Positions 55,226 to 64,000 of a DNA stretch of 64,000 bases are shown piece after piece; positions within the stretch are counted from its first letter, which is position 1; each line of letters begins with the position of its first letter. Under the pieces are notes generated by a model that did no database searches, was not told where the DNA came from, and saw nothing but the letters and a program-made list of their open reading frames with translations. This DNA is from Macrotrachela quadricornifera. Its lineage: Eukaryota; Rotifera; Eurotatoria; Philodinida; Philodinidae. Position numbers and translations under genes: made by a program. The stretch is from contig JAJEKB010020629.1 of the NCBI GenBank assembly GCA_022393335.1, forward strand, positions 42,956 to 106,955, in the 5' to 3' direction.

Positions 55226-55275
55226 TAAAGAAGGTTATTGATGAAAAAAACTAGACAGTAGAGTAAAGAGGTTTG

Positions 55276-55728
55276 TCATCTTGACACCAAATAACTACTA
55301 TTGTTTATATCTCGAGATATGAATAGAAGCATTTGAGTATTACCTGGAATCGCGTATTGAAGAAATCTTTTTAATCCCATTTTATTGAAATCATTGAAAC
55401 TTCTTTCGTCTTTAATAATCGCTTCAATAGCTAAATGATCAAGCTTTTTCTTTTTTGCTTTGGATAATTTCTGCTGTATTCGATCAACAATAACACGACC
55501 ATTAGTAACTTTTTTCAAATTATCAATTTTATTAATATTACGAAGATTTTTAAATAATGAAGATGTCGATCAATTAACTAATGAAAATGTTTTACTACAT
55601 TCTTTTTCTAAACATTTTGCTCGATTTACTCCATTAATTGATACCCGCTTGAAGTAATTCCAAACAGACGATCTTTGGCGCTTATTATCTTTTTTAAAGG
55701 TATCTACTTCGGAACTTTGTACATTCAT
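55276..55728 (-). pseudogene. hAT transposase N-terminal fragment (BED finger)
   Basis: From ATG at 55728 the frame reads a BED-type zinc-finger region (SSVWNYFKRVSINGVNRAKC, then C-x4-C and TSSLFKNLRNIN). It then reads the typical hAT start of the catalytic region: HLAIEAIIKDERSFNDFNKM and LKRFLQYAIPG. One in-frame TGA lies at 55570-55572, and the expected His of the finger is not in its usual place. Coding similarity stops at 55330-55276, where the Penelope-like element begins. The catalytic core is missing. It is of the same superfamily as the hAT MITEs in the window but could not mobilise them. Confidence 0.7.
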
Positions 55729-56200
55729 TTTGATGAATATCTGTTAAATTGCTTGTCTAGTTTATTGGTAAACCACAAGATGATAATGTATAATAATAAT
55801 ATATAATGATAAGAAAAAGAGCACCACATTGATAATATATAAAAATGCGGGCTATATATAAGAGGATGATTATCTAGGTAGCGCATAGGATATCATAGGA
55901 GATACGATCTAGATAAAGAAATCTAGGTAAAAGATATTACATAAGAAGAGATATTAAAAGAGATATCACGCATCTAGGTGACAAAGTGTTCATCGAGGTT
56001 AAAAAAAGTAATAGAATGATTAAAAAATACACCGCAACATAACATAACTAAAAAAAGTTCAAAAGAGCTCCAGCTCGATTAAGACTTTCTTAAAAAGAGC
56101 GCACATAAATTTACAGCAATTATAGCCTTTTCTCGGAGGGACTGAAGTGTTTTGCAGAGGGAGGTAAAATTTTTCCGCATCAACCATCGTTTCATCACTA
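55729..56200. other. Intergenic, nothing recognised
   Basis: AT-rich flank of the hAT transposase fragment, with irregular AGATATTA and ATCTAGGT motifs (55860-55990) but no regular array. Confidence 0.35.
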
Positions 56201-56215
56201 ATTTAGACTCAAATG

Positions 56216-56405
56216 TAAAATCCAAATCCAAACCCAAATCCGAAATCGAAAATCCAAATCCAAACCCAAATCCGAAATCGAAAATCCAAATCCAAATCCA
56301 AATCCAATCCAATTCTAGCATTCAAATCAAAACCCAATTCCCAAATCTGGAATCAAAATCAAAATCCAATTCCAAATCTAAAATCAAAATCTAAACCCAA
56401 GTCCA
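56216..56405 (+). repeat. (AATCCA)n hexanucleotide array with 50-bp higher-order unit
   Basis: Degenerate AATCCA/AACCCA units. The block from AATCCAAATCCAAACCC to GAAATCGAA repeats with a period near 50 bp. Long open frames on both strands (56079-56321 minus, 56152-56394 plus) are artefacts of the stop-free repeat. Just right of it, TTGTTGCACCCCTA (56422-56435) resembles one end of a hAT-type element. Confidence 0.85.
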
Positions 56406-56435
56406 AATCTTTACCAAGATTTGTTGCACCCCTAT

Positions 56436-57365
56436 TCTTTGCAAAGGTGTTTTATATTTGAAGTATTTGCAAGTATTTCTGATAGAGGAATTGAACATAA
56501 AATACTTTTAATTGCAAAATTCTGTTGAGAATGGTCAATAAATCGGTAGATTGAATTGTCAATACGAAGTGATCATATCCATTAGAAAGATCATAAAAAC
56601 GACGGTGTTTTTCATAATTTTTATATTTTTATATATTTAAGCTTCTAATAGGTCAAATCCAAGATGAATTTTTATACGTCGACATCATGCAGACAAACGT
56701 ATATCTTTTCATTTGAAATTGAATCTTTATTTTACTTTATTCCTGTTTTTCGATATTGTCTCATTATACTGACTGTGCCTATTAATTGTACGATTTACTT
56801 CGTGTTGAATAAATTAATAATGTAAATTTGCAATTGAATTAGATCGTTATTATGAAATAATTAATACAAATAAACGAAATCTTTTGTCTTTCTTCATAAA
56901 ATGTTCTTGGAGATCAAATATTAAATTAATTGATGATAAAGTTTGATTGCTTGTAAGAGTTGACTCAATAGATCGTCTTGACCACCTCATTGATTATGAA
57001 AGATGAAGAAGACTGTTAGTTCGAAAGATACAAAAAGAAAGGAGATTGATGTAAGAATTACACTGGAAAGTTTTCTATATTTCTATTTATTAGAAAACCG
57101 ATTTTTAAAAAGCTACAGCATTTTCAAACTTCCATCATTCATTAATCGAATTATGAGGACTTAGAGAGTGCTTGATTTTTTAATATATAAAAAATTCAAC
57201 TTGATTTTCGAAATTTACGAAAAGAATGGAAAATCAACGTTGACTTTTTAATAAAATTCGAAAATCAAATTCGATTTCGATTTCGAGAGTCATTTAAACA
57301 GTGACTGATATTGTGTCATTGCTCATTCGCATATATAAGTTAGTTAATAATGTCGTGCATCCATT
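56436..57365. other. AT-rich, no gene recognised
   Basis: No supported open frame. TTCGAAAATC-type motifs recur at 57200-57290 without a regular period. Confidence 0.4.
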
Positions 57366-57960
57366 ATTTTCTCCAGCCGCTGTAGCGAGTAGGTAAGTTA
57401 TATTTTTTCATTTAGATCTACCATTCAGACTTAAAGTTTGAATTGATTACTATAATTTAGTTTTATATTTAGTTTTCATGCATTACTTGTTCAATCGTAT
57501 TTTTTTCTATTTAGATTTGTTTATGGTTAATACAACTTTTTATTATGTAGAATATTATTCTTCAATAATATTTTTTTTATTACTATTTAGCTTTGCTTAT
57601 GATTGACGACATTCTTTTTTCTATTTATATTTGTTTATGATGGACGATACTTTTTTCTATTTAGATTTATTTGTAAACTAATACCATAAAATACAAGCTC
57701 AAGCATCATTTTTAGTTTTTTAAAATAAATTGAAAAATTAAAAATGATTGTTGAACTCGTATTTTATGCTATTAGTTTATTTAAATAATTCCATTAAACG
57801 AAATTTATTTATGTGCAATACTATCTTTTTATTATTCTGTTATATTAATATTTAATAATAGTTTTTTATTATTATTTAGATTTATTTATGTTCAATACTA
57901 ATTTTTTATTATTTTGGTGCGTTAGTTGTCAATGACATTTATCTATTGTTCAGAAGTATC
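57366..57960 (+). repeat. Degenerate ~60-bp tandem repeat (TTTTCTATTTAGATTTGTTTATG) with an embedded palindrome
   Basis: At least six imperfect copies of a T-rich unit containing CTATTTAGATTTGTTTATG (57512, 57588, 57632, 57656 and others). A palindrome of about 100 bp interrupts it (57677-57776, arms from ACTAATACCATAAAATAC), probably a hairpin MITE inserted into the array. Confidence 0.6.
57677..57776. mobile_element. 100-bp imperfect palindrome (hairpin MITE)
   Basis: Left arm CATAAAATACAAGCTCAA and right arm its near complement; each arm is about 45 bp with a short loop around 57725. Similarity extends slightly outside on both sides, so the exact ends are uncertain. Confidence 0.6.
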
Positions 57961-58439
57961 AGTTATTATTAGTATACCTGATGAAAATAGAAAATCTTGC
58001 TAAAATTTGTATTTTTTTTAAATTACATTGTACGAAATATAAAAGTGAAAATTAAATTTAGAACTGACGTTTCGATTTCTAGAAAACGTTCGAATTGCTA
58101 AACGAAATGCGAATCTCTAGAAAAGCCCATATGCATTCACTTTCGATTTTCAAACTAAAAAACCCAATTTATTATTTCAATTTCTTTGAATATCGAATTT
58201 TCCAGAAAGCAGAAATTCCTTGGAGGATTCATATCAACTTTTCTAGAATATCTTTAGCTATACTCTATAAATAATTTTGTAGCTTACCGCGTAGTAGAGT
58301 TTTTCGATTCATTTCATGAAAATAGTTTATTTATTTGAACTCATTTTCTAATTAAGAACGGCTCAATTCAATTTTGACGAATATTCTTTAAAAAATCTGA
58401 TTTATATGAGTTCAGATTTGTCTAAGGAAATATAGGTAT
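57961..58439. other. Intergenic, nothing recognised
   Basis: AT-rich with no gene or defined repeat. Confidence 0.35.
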
Positions 58440-58925
58440 TTTCCTATTTTTTTACGTATGATATGAGCTATAGAAAATCCAAGGTTATCAATCGATAGAG
58501 CTGGTCGAGTTCTACTCTGGAACTCTCTGGAACAGTTAGAATCCCTTCCTACGCGAATCTTGGCTGGATTTACCAACTATGGGTTGAGATTTGTATAGAG
58601 AAATATGGGTATTTTGAGATTTTCTCATGAATGGTATGAGCTATGGAGAATTCAAGGTTACGAATCAATAGAGCTCGTCGAATTCTACTCTGGAACACTC
58701 TGGAACAGCTAGGACACTTTCCTAGACGAATCTTGGCTGGATTTACTAACTATATGGGGAGATTCATATAGTAAAATATAGGTATTTTGTGATTTTCTCA
58801 CAAATGGTATGAGCTATGAAAAATCCAAGGTTACGAATCGATAGAGCTCGTCGAATTCTACTCTGGAACAGTTGGAGCAGCTTCCTGGACGAATCTTGGC
58901 TGGATTTACTCGAATATGAGGCTAA
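58440..58925 (-). repeat. ~176-bp satellite, three inverted copies
   Basis: The same family as 34305-34594 but in the opposite orientation. The units end CGAATCTTGGCTGGATTTAC (near 58573, 58744 and 58910) and contain GTCGAATTCTACTCTGGAAC. The array end (GAGGCTAACTTCACCTACGT) matches the array end at 34 kb. Confidence 0.85.
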
Positions 58926-59059
58926 CTTCACCTACGTATAATAAATATATTTAATTAACATTGATATAAATATATGAATGCGAAGCATTGGTAATCATAC
59001 CGTTACCTAAATCATTAACCATGACTACATTTCAAACCGGAGCAATATCTCAAAAAAGA

Positions 59060-59414
59060 ATGAGTTGATTTATATTTTTATTGATTTTTTTTCAATTTTT
59101 TCTTGAATAGCTGCAGTTGTTTTACCTTCTCGTTCAAGTATGTCTTTAGTCCAAAGGATAGTTCTCATATGTGCAATAGATTGTGTTCCATATCTATTAT
59201 AATATATTCAATAGTTTGTCGATATTCATTTTCAGTTATTTTTCCTTTTAACCAAGATGGTTCAATAAGTGAATTAGGGTTAAAAAAAACCACTAGCACT
59301 TATTAATCGAGCAAGACCATCATTGAGCAGCACATTAATTAGAAGATACAGTGTTATTCTATTTAATTTTTCTTTTATATTTTCGAAATTATAACTAGAA
59401 CTATCATTACCCAT
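59060..59414 (-). pseudogene. Small protein gene with two frameshifts
   Basis: ATG at 59414: MGNDSSSYNFENIKEKLNRI, then LYLLINVLLNDGLARLISAS. A run of eight Ts near 59282-59289 shifts the frame; NPNSLIEPSWLKGKITENEY continues in the next frame. A second shift near 59190 leads to QSIAHMRTILWTKDILERE and TTAAIQEKI. The pieces read as one protein of about 115-120 residues in consecutive order, which is not expected by chance. Family unknown. Confidence 0.45.
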
Positions 59415-59764
59415 TTTTTATTTGAATATTAAACTAATTCTTCACAATATTTAAATGACATTCATGAGTAAAGATAAAAGTCAGTATGTTAATTGTTCCT
59501 CTGTTAATGGAAATAAATATGAGGAAAAAAAATGCCACTACATTCTTTTCTTCTTGTTTCTTTTTCTTTCATTGCTGTTATTATTATTGCACTGTAGTTA
59601 CCTTAAAAAAAAAAGAAATTTAATGATGTCAAGGCGTTCTAAAAATAATCATTTTATATATATGTAATGATAGTTTTATTATTAAAATAAAATACAACTA
59701 CAGTAATTGCTATTATCACGAACAAATTATTTATTTATAATAACAAAAAAAAGAAAAACTCAAT
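59415..59764. other. Intergenic, nothing recognised
   Basis: The plus-strand frame at 59455-59667 encodes a hydrophobic low-complexity peptide from T-rich DNA and is not accepted. Confidence 0.35.
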
Positions 59765-60019
59765 TTATAGTTTTTCATTGAGAACAATTTCAGAATATGA
59801 ACTTAATGCAGGATAATTGATAACACTTGATATTGAATAAGGAGACCATGGATCCTGTTCTTTTACTTTAAATGTACGTTTGAATTGTTTATTTTTTCGA
59901 TGTTTTATTAATACAGCAAGAAGAATCATAAATAATATTAAGGCACCCAAAATTCCAACAATAATAAGTGTAAGTGTGAAAGGATGACAACTGACATTCG
60001 AACATATACGATTTGCCAT
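59765..60019 (-). CDS. Small single-pass membrane protein (84 aa)
   Basis: MANRICSNVSCHPF is followed by a strong membrane helix (TLTLIIVGILGALILFMILL), then basic residues (KHRKNKQFKR) and a polar tail with SPYS and YPALSSYSEIVL. There is no cleavable signal peptide; with lysines and arginines after the helix the N-terminus should be outside (type III). Two cysteines before the helix could pair. It might be a complete small gene or the last exon of a larger receptor; I see no convincing splice acceptor just upstream of the ATG. Family unknown. Confidence 0.45.
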   Translation of the reverse strand: MANRICSNVSCHPFTLTLIIVGILGALILFMILLAVLIKHRKNKQFKRTFKVKEQDPWSPYSISSVINYPALSSYSEIVLNEKL

Positions 60020-61310
60020 AGTTATTAACAGACAAAAAATATGAAATTCATCTACATCTAATAGCTGAATTTATATGCTCAGTAATTATTCAAGATCATC
60101 ATTATCTTTTTATTCAATGGCGTATATAGACAAAAGTCATGATTATATTATTGAATCATCTACAATACTTCTATTTTATTACATAAGAATGTATTCATAT
60201 TCTTTTCTTTCTTCAACACCCACTCTGCCTTTATACTGATAAGAATACATAGAGATCACTAAGGTAACAATTTATTTGTCAACTAATACAATCTTTATCA
60301 GTAGTTAAGTTCTTTTTATTTCAGTTCACTACACTATAATAGACATATTTCAATTAATATAGAGAAACATCGTCTATTACTCATATGTATAAAGTAGAAA
60401 TGATACTCTATCTTTATTCCTACCACTAAAGTACAAACTTCGTACCGATTGGTTCCGAGTATCTACGAGAATATAAACAACAATTTTTTATAGTAAGAAG
60501 CTTTTTATGAGGCATACAAAATATTATTGTGTTTCCTATGATCATATCAAGTTTTTATTTGAAGTTGCCAACTGAGTTGGAAATAAATACACCAATCGAC
60601 GACCTTACCCTATTCTTTCCAGTTTCTTGTTTTTCTTTACTTTCAGACAAGATTCTTTTTGACAGTAAAGTAAAAAGAATCTTGTCTGAATCTCAAGATG
60701 ACAAGAATCGCGTCCGATTAATCAGAAATAAAAGAATCTGGCAAGAATCATAAGATATTTTAAATTTCTTACTGTTCAAATAAAATTCTTGTGAGAGAAA
60801 AGAAAAAGATTCTTCTTAACTTCCCAAGATGAACATCACCTGACATCGTCTTTGTATAATCATATAAAAAACGATCCCTAAGCGTTATTTAGTCATTATT
60901 AATTCAATAACTAGTGCAACTTTACTTCGAATATGTACTTTTTCTAGAACGTTCAACTCACTATCATACAACATGTAATCGCTCTATTTCAATTAGATGA
61001 AGGTAAAATGTTCTCATTCGATTTAGAGAAAACAATGGATTGTATAATAGGTTTTTTTACATTTTTTAAAATAAATCATGCTTATTGAATATATTTCAGT
61101 ATTTTATTAATCAATCTTTCTATCTAATTCATTTTTTTAGATATTCTTTTATTATGAACAAAAAGATTTTTTTTAATCGACGATAGAAATCCTTGATGCA
61201 CACGTCAATGATAACATTAAAAAAATAAGTATTTTTTTGTATTTTTACATTTTTTGTATATGGTGTGCAAAAGTTATAATAAAATATTATCAAACAAATA
61301 GTAATAGTAG
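60020..61310. other. No intact gene; hairpin and inverted motif pair
   Basis: A hairpin with 17-bp arms (CAGACAAGATTCTTTTT and complement) lies at about 60646-60690. The segment 60575-60620 (ACACCAATCGACGACCTTAC ... TTCTTTCCAG) recurs inverted at about 61340-61400, giving related translations PIDDLTLFFPVSC and PIDDLVAFFPGSC. This suggests the two ends of an old inverted-repeat element spanning roughly 60.57-61.40 kb. Confidence 0.4.
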
Positions 61311-62889
61311 TCAATAAAAGGCTTTTTTCAAGATGACAACATTCAAGCAAGAAAGGCAAGAACCTGGAAAGAAAGCGACAAGATCATCGATTGGTATATT
61401 TACGTTGCATATCCACTGTTTCTCGTCTATTTTATTATAGTTGAAATAAGTATCAATTGTCTTTCTTCGTGTATCTTTTCTTTTTACTATTTGTTTATTG
61501 GTTTTTTTATAAAAACATATGTTAAAAAATGAGAATAGCATATTATTCTCTTATGTCTTATACAAAAGAGGTATACAAACATATATTGAAGCAAGTATTC
61601 ATGTCGAGAAGCACTTAGGTCTAACCAAAATTTCTAAGAATATCATGCGTAATCTTATAAATCAATTAGCATTGAAGTGTTTTTTTCATGAATCAATAGT
61701 GAAATGTCTTGTCAACAAATATATACACCGTAGCTCTATTTTGGGCTTAGTTACAATATTTTTTCAGATAAATCTTGATTTAAACTAAAAAATAAACTTT
61801 AAAAATGGATAATGAATACAATCGAAATTATATAAGAATTTGAACTATTTTGGGAATAATTTCGAAGACAATTCACAAAGAAGTTGGTCAATAGCTTTGT
61901 GACTCAAGACTCCTAACTTTGCACTAAGTGATTATATTGGCTCACTAATTAGAACAAGTGTGATCTAACTGACCAACCAAATGAAAAGTCATTGACTTGT
62001 GCGATATCCAAGATGATGAAAAATATTCTAAAAGAAGAATTTTAAAAACTTTTGACAAGCTATTCGAAAGTATACAGCTTTGTATAAATAATTATGGTAT
62101 CTATTTTGAACATTTAATAAAATAAAACTCGAACTTTTTCTTTATATTTATAGTCTTTTTTAACGATCTTAAAAATTTTGGTCAGATCTAAGTAGATGAT
62201 ATAAACATCACTAACAATCATTCTTATCTTTATATCAGTTAATAGTGCTTTTAACCTTTGTCTTATATTCTCTCATCTATCTTCACCAACACTTTCATAA
62301 GCAAGTGGTGCGCTTGTCGTCAATGCCTTACTCATTGTCTATATTCTTCATTTCATATTTCTATACCTTCTTTTATGTATACGTGTATAAGTTATACAGT
62401 AAACTTCTATAAATATATATATTTTATTTTACTTTCATAGTTCTTTGACATCGACAAAGCTATCAAATTGTAATAACAATGAAGGAATGCAAATGACAAT
62501 GGCGAGAGAGAAGAAACTAGAGATAATTGTAGTAGACCACCGTTGTTCGACTACTGCTGTAAAAAATTGTTTTGTTATTATATTTGTTTTAATATTCTCT
62601 CCATATCTTTTTCTCTTTATTATTACTTATACTCCTTCAATAATGAACTCAATAAATATAATCATCGAAAGTGGACACAGGCTATTACTACTCCAGTTTG
62701 TTGTTATATCTTCTAGTGTTTGCTATTATTTGTTGATTATTTTGACACAAATAATACTTTATTGAAACGAAAGATAATGTATGTTTACAATGACAATAAC
62801 TAAAGGATTATATATGAAATAAACAAAGCAAACTATACACATAAAGCATAGATTATGAAATATAAGACGATAATAAAAAAAAGAAACTA
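61311..62889. other. No recognisable gene
   Basis: AT-rich 3' flank of the polycystin-like gene. The open frames at 61519-61788, 62258-62440 and 62445-62765 (plus) carry no domain features. The last includes a hydrophobic stretch from T-rich DNA. Confidence 0.35.
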
Positions 62890-64000
62890 TTAAAGTTCAA
62901 TTTCTTGTATTCGTAATCTTTCATATCTTTGAATCAAATACAACTAGAAAATCAACAAATAACACACATATATACAATGTAAATGAGAGCAAAACATACT
63001 CGATTAATTGCATTTAAGAATTGATCAATTTTTTCAGGAAAACGTTTAATTGGATCGAAATATTCTGATCTCATTAAAGCATCTCTTTCTTCGAGAATTT
63101 CTTCTTTAGTTGCTTTTTTCCAACCTTAAATTATCACTTAATTATTATTATTTTTAAATAAAATCTTCTTACCTATCCAACGTTGAAATTTATCTAACAT
63201 AAATATAAATATTTCCTCATTATCTTGTTTAATATTTTCTCTCATTCGACGAAAATTATCATTAATAATCGAAAGAAACATACTTAAACAAACAAAAACT
63301 ACTAAAATAATAAATAAACTAAAACAAAATGGTCCAAGAAATTCTGATGCTTCATTTAAATCTTTTGAATTAAATTTTAATAATGTCATTTCAAATAACA
63401 TTTGTGATGTATGTAATAAACTTGAACATGAATATATTTTTGAAATAAATAATAAATAAAATAAACAAAGAAATGAAATAAATATAATTGAAAACATCAT
63501 TGAAAATGATAAAAGTTCTTTTCCAGCAAATTGAAGAGTACGAATAAATAATGAAAGATGTTGATTAAAACGACATAGACGAAAAAATTTTATTGTACCA
63601 AAAAAACAACAAAAACCAAGTAAATATGTTAATAAATCATTAATATAACTTGCAAATTGTAAATTAATATAAATAAATCCATTTGTTTTTCGAAAAAGTT
63701 TACCAATATATTCACTTTTATAATATCGCCAAATATAAATTCCAACACTTGACCATGAACATACTATTATACCTAATTCAATTAATGACCAAAATTGAAG
63801 AATATAATAAAATTTTAATTTATATAATGATTGAATTTCTATTAACATAAAATAAATGATAAAAATCATATAAATAATTATACAAATTAATTGAAATATT
63901 GAAGTAAATACTAAATAAAAATTAATATTTATTTTTTTCAATAGAAAAATAGATTTTGAAATTACCATATAAATTCATTGGTTCAAAACGATATTGTGGA
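62890..64000 (-). CDS. Polycystin (PKD/TRPP)-type cation channel, 3' end
   Basis: Partial, running off the right edge. Exons: 64000-63966, 63910-63173, 63124-63000, 62943-62890; introns 55, 48 and 56 bp, all GT-AG with consistent phase. The visible ~317 residues cover the last membrane helices of the six-TM pore region. FWSLIELGIIVCSWSSVGIYIW (an S3-type helix) is followed by TIKFFRLCRFNQHLSLFIRTLQFAGKE (S4/S5), SMMFSIIFISFLCLFYLLFI (S5), QMLFEMTLLKFNSKDL (pore) and SLFIILVVFVCLSMFLSIINDNFRR (S6). Conserved PKD2-family features, the RLCRFN and LSIINDNFRR segments, are present. The short C-terminal tail (KKATKEEILEERDALMRS) lacks an obvious EF-hand. It should act as a membrane cation channel; the extracellular TOP domain lies outside the window. 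Confidence 0.85.

Larger units (their letters stand above)
50285..55260 (-). mobile_element. Athena-like Penelope retroelement (5' truncated, inactivated)
   Basis: Minus-strand element made of an intron-containing reverse transcriptase gene (51720-55225), an acidic accessory ORF and a hammerhead ribozyme. Introns retained inside the coding region and the lack of a visible GIY-YIG endonuclease C-terminal to the RT match the endonuclease-deficient, telomere-associated Athena group of bdelloids. I saw no bdelloid telomeric repeats nearby and no 5' copy of the ribozyme. Its 5' end meets a hAT transposase fragment at about 55260. The outer boundaries are approximate. Confidence 0.75.

Noticed and set aside
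56079..56394. Open frames on both strands across the AATCCA array
   Set aside because: Stop-free hexanucleotide repeat gives open frames on both strands; low-complexity peptides only.
59455..59667. Plus-strand membrane peptide gene at 59.5 kb
   Set aside because: Hydrophobic run comes from T-rich low-complexity DNA; no flanking conserved sequence.
1..64000. CRISPR arrays, rRNA or tRNA genes
   Set aside because: The tandem arrays have no unique spacers between constant repeats, and no rRNA core sequence or tRNA cloverleaf with A and B boxes was seen on either strand.
1..64000. Bdelloid telomeric repeats marking a chromosome end near the Athena-like element
   Set aside because: No array of TGTGGG-type units was found near 50-56 kb or elsewhere, so a terminal location is not supported by the window.

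Overview
The window looks like a bdelloid rotifer nuclear contig. It is AT-rich. Spliced genes have GT-AG introns of mostly 34-73 bp. It carries a Penelope-like retroelement with introns inside the reverse transcriptase and a hammerhead ribozyme downstream. It also has expanded host families: arginine-type ADP-ribosyltransferase (ART) plus TPR proteins, NHL beta-propellers, 7TM receptors and F-box/LRR-like fragments. A short run of Ns at 34678-34687 shows it is a draft assembly. All exon structures are inferred by eye from splice signals and frame continuity; no similarity search was run.

Layout. 1-2.4 kb: remnants, including the tail of a membrane protein at the left edge and a broken LDL-receptor class A gene. 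2.9-9.2 kb (minus): one modular receptor gene with a signal-peptide exon, three NHL exons of exactly 888 nt, two beta-sandwich exons of exactly 384 nt and a 7TM exon, every junction in phase 1. 9.9-15 kb: a dead ART-TPR copy, a 244-bp inverted-repeat element touching it, a 1.2-kb hAT-type MITE and an intact secreted NHL propeller (minus). 15.3-20 kb: LRR pseudogene, a duplicated gene tail, inverted repeats and a gag-protease fragment of an LTR retroelement. 20.4-23.7 kb (plus): an intact four-exon Na+/H+ exchanger with a C-terminal cyclic-nucleotide-binding-like domain. 24.2-26.4 kb (minus): a dead two-unit membrane protein gene whose 3' end is duplicated near 16 kb. 27-37 kb: a dense graveyard of non-autonomous DNA transposons (hAT-like with 8-bp target duplications, piggyBac-like with TTAA) and tandem repeats, with two small genes and one gene broken by a single stop. 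37.1-45.4 kb: two ART genes, one ART-TPR (plus, one in-frame TAG) and one intact 1340-residue ART-TPR-LRR protein (minus). 46.2-50 kb: repeats, no recognised gene. 50.3-55.7 kb (minus): Penelope-like element with ribozyme and an accessory acidic ORF, abutting a broken hAT transposase. 56-62.8 kb: repeats, a satellite inverted relative to 34 kb, a few small or broken genes. 62.9-64 kb (minus): the 3' end of a polycystin-type channel.

Genes judged intact are the modular NHL-7TM receptor, the secreted NHL protein, the exchanger, the ART-TPR-LRR protein, the polycystin-like channel (incomplete at the window edge) and a few small hypothetical proteins. They do not form a pathway. The ART proteins look like sensor/effector molecules with TPR or LRR recognition regions. 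The NHL genes look like extracellular recognition modules, one secreted and one fused to a membrane receptor. Most of the rest is mobile-element debris.
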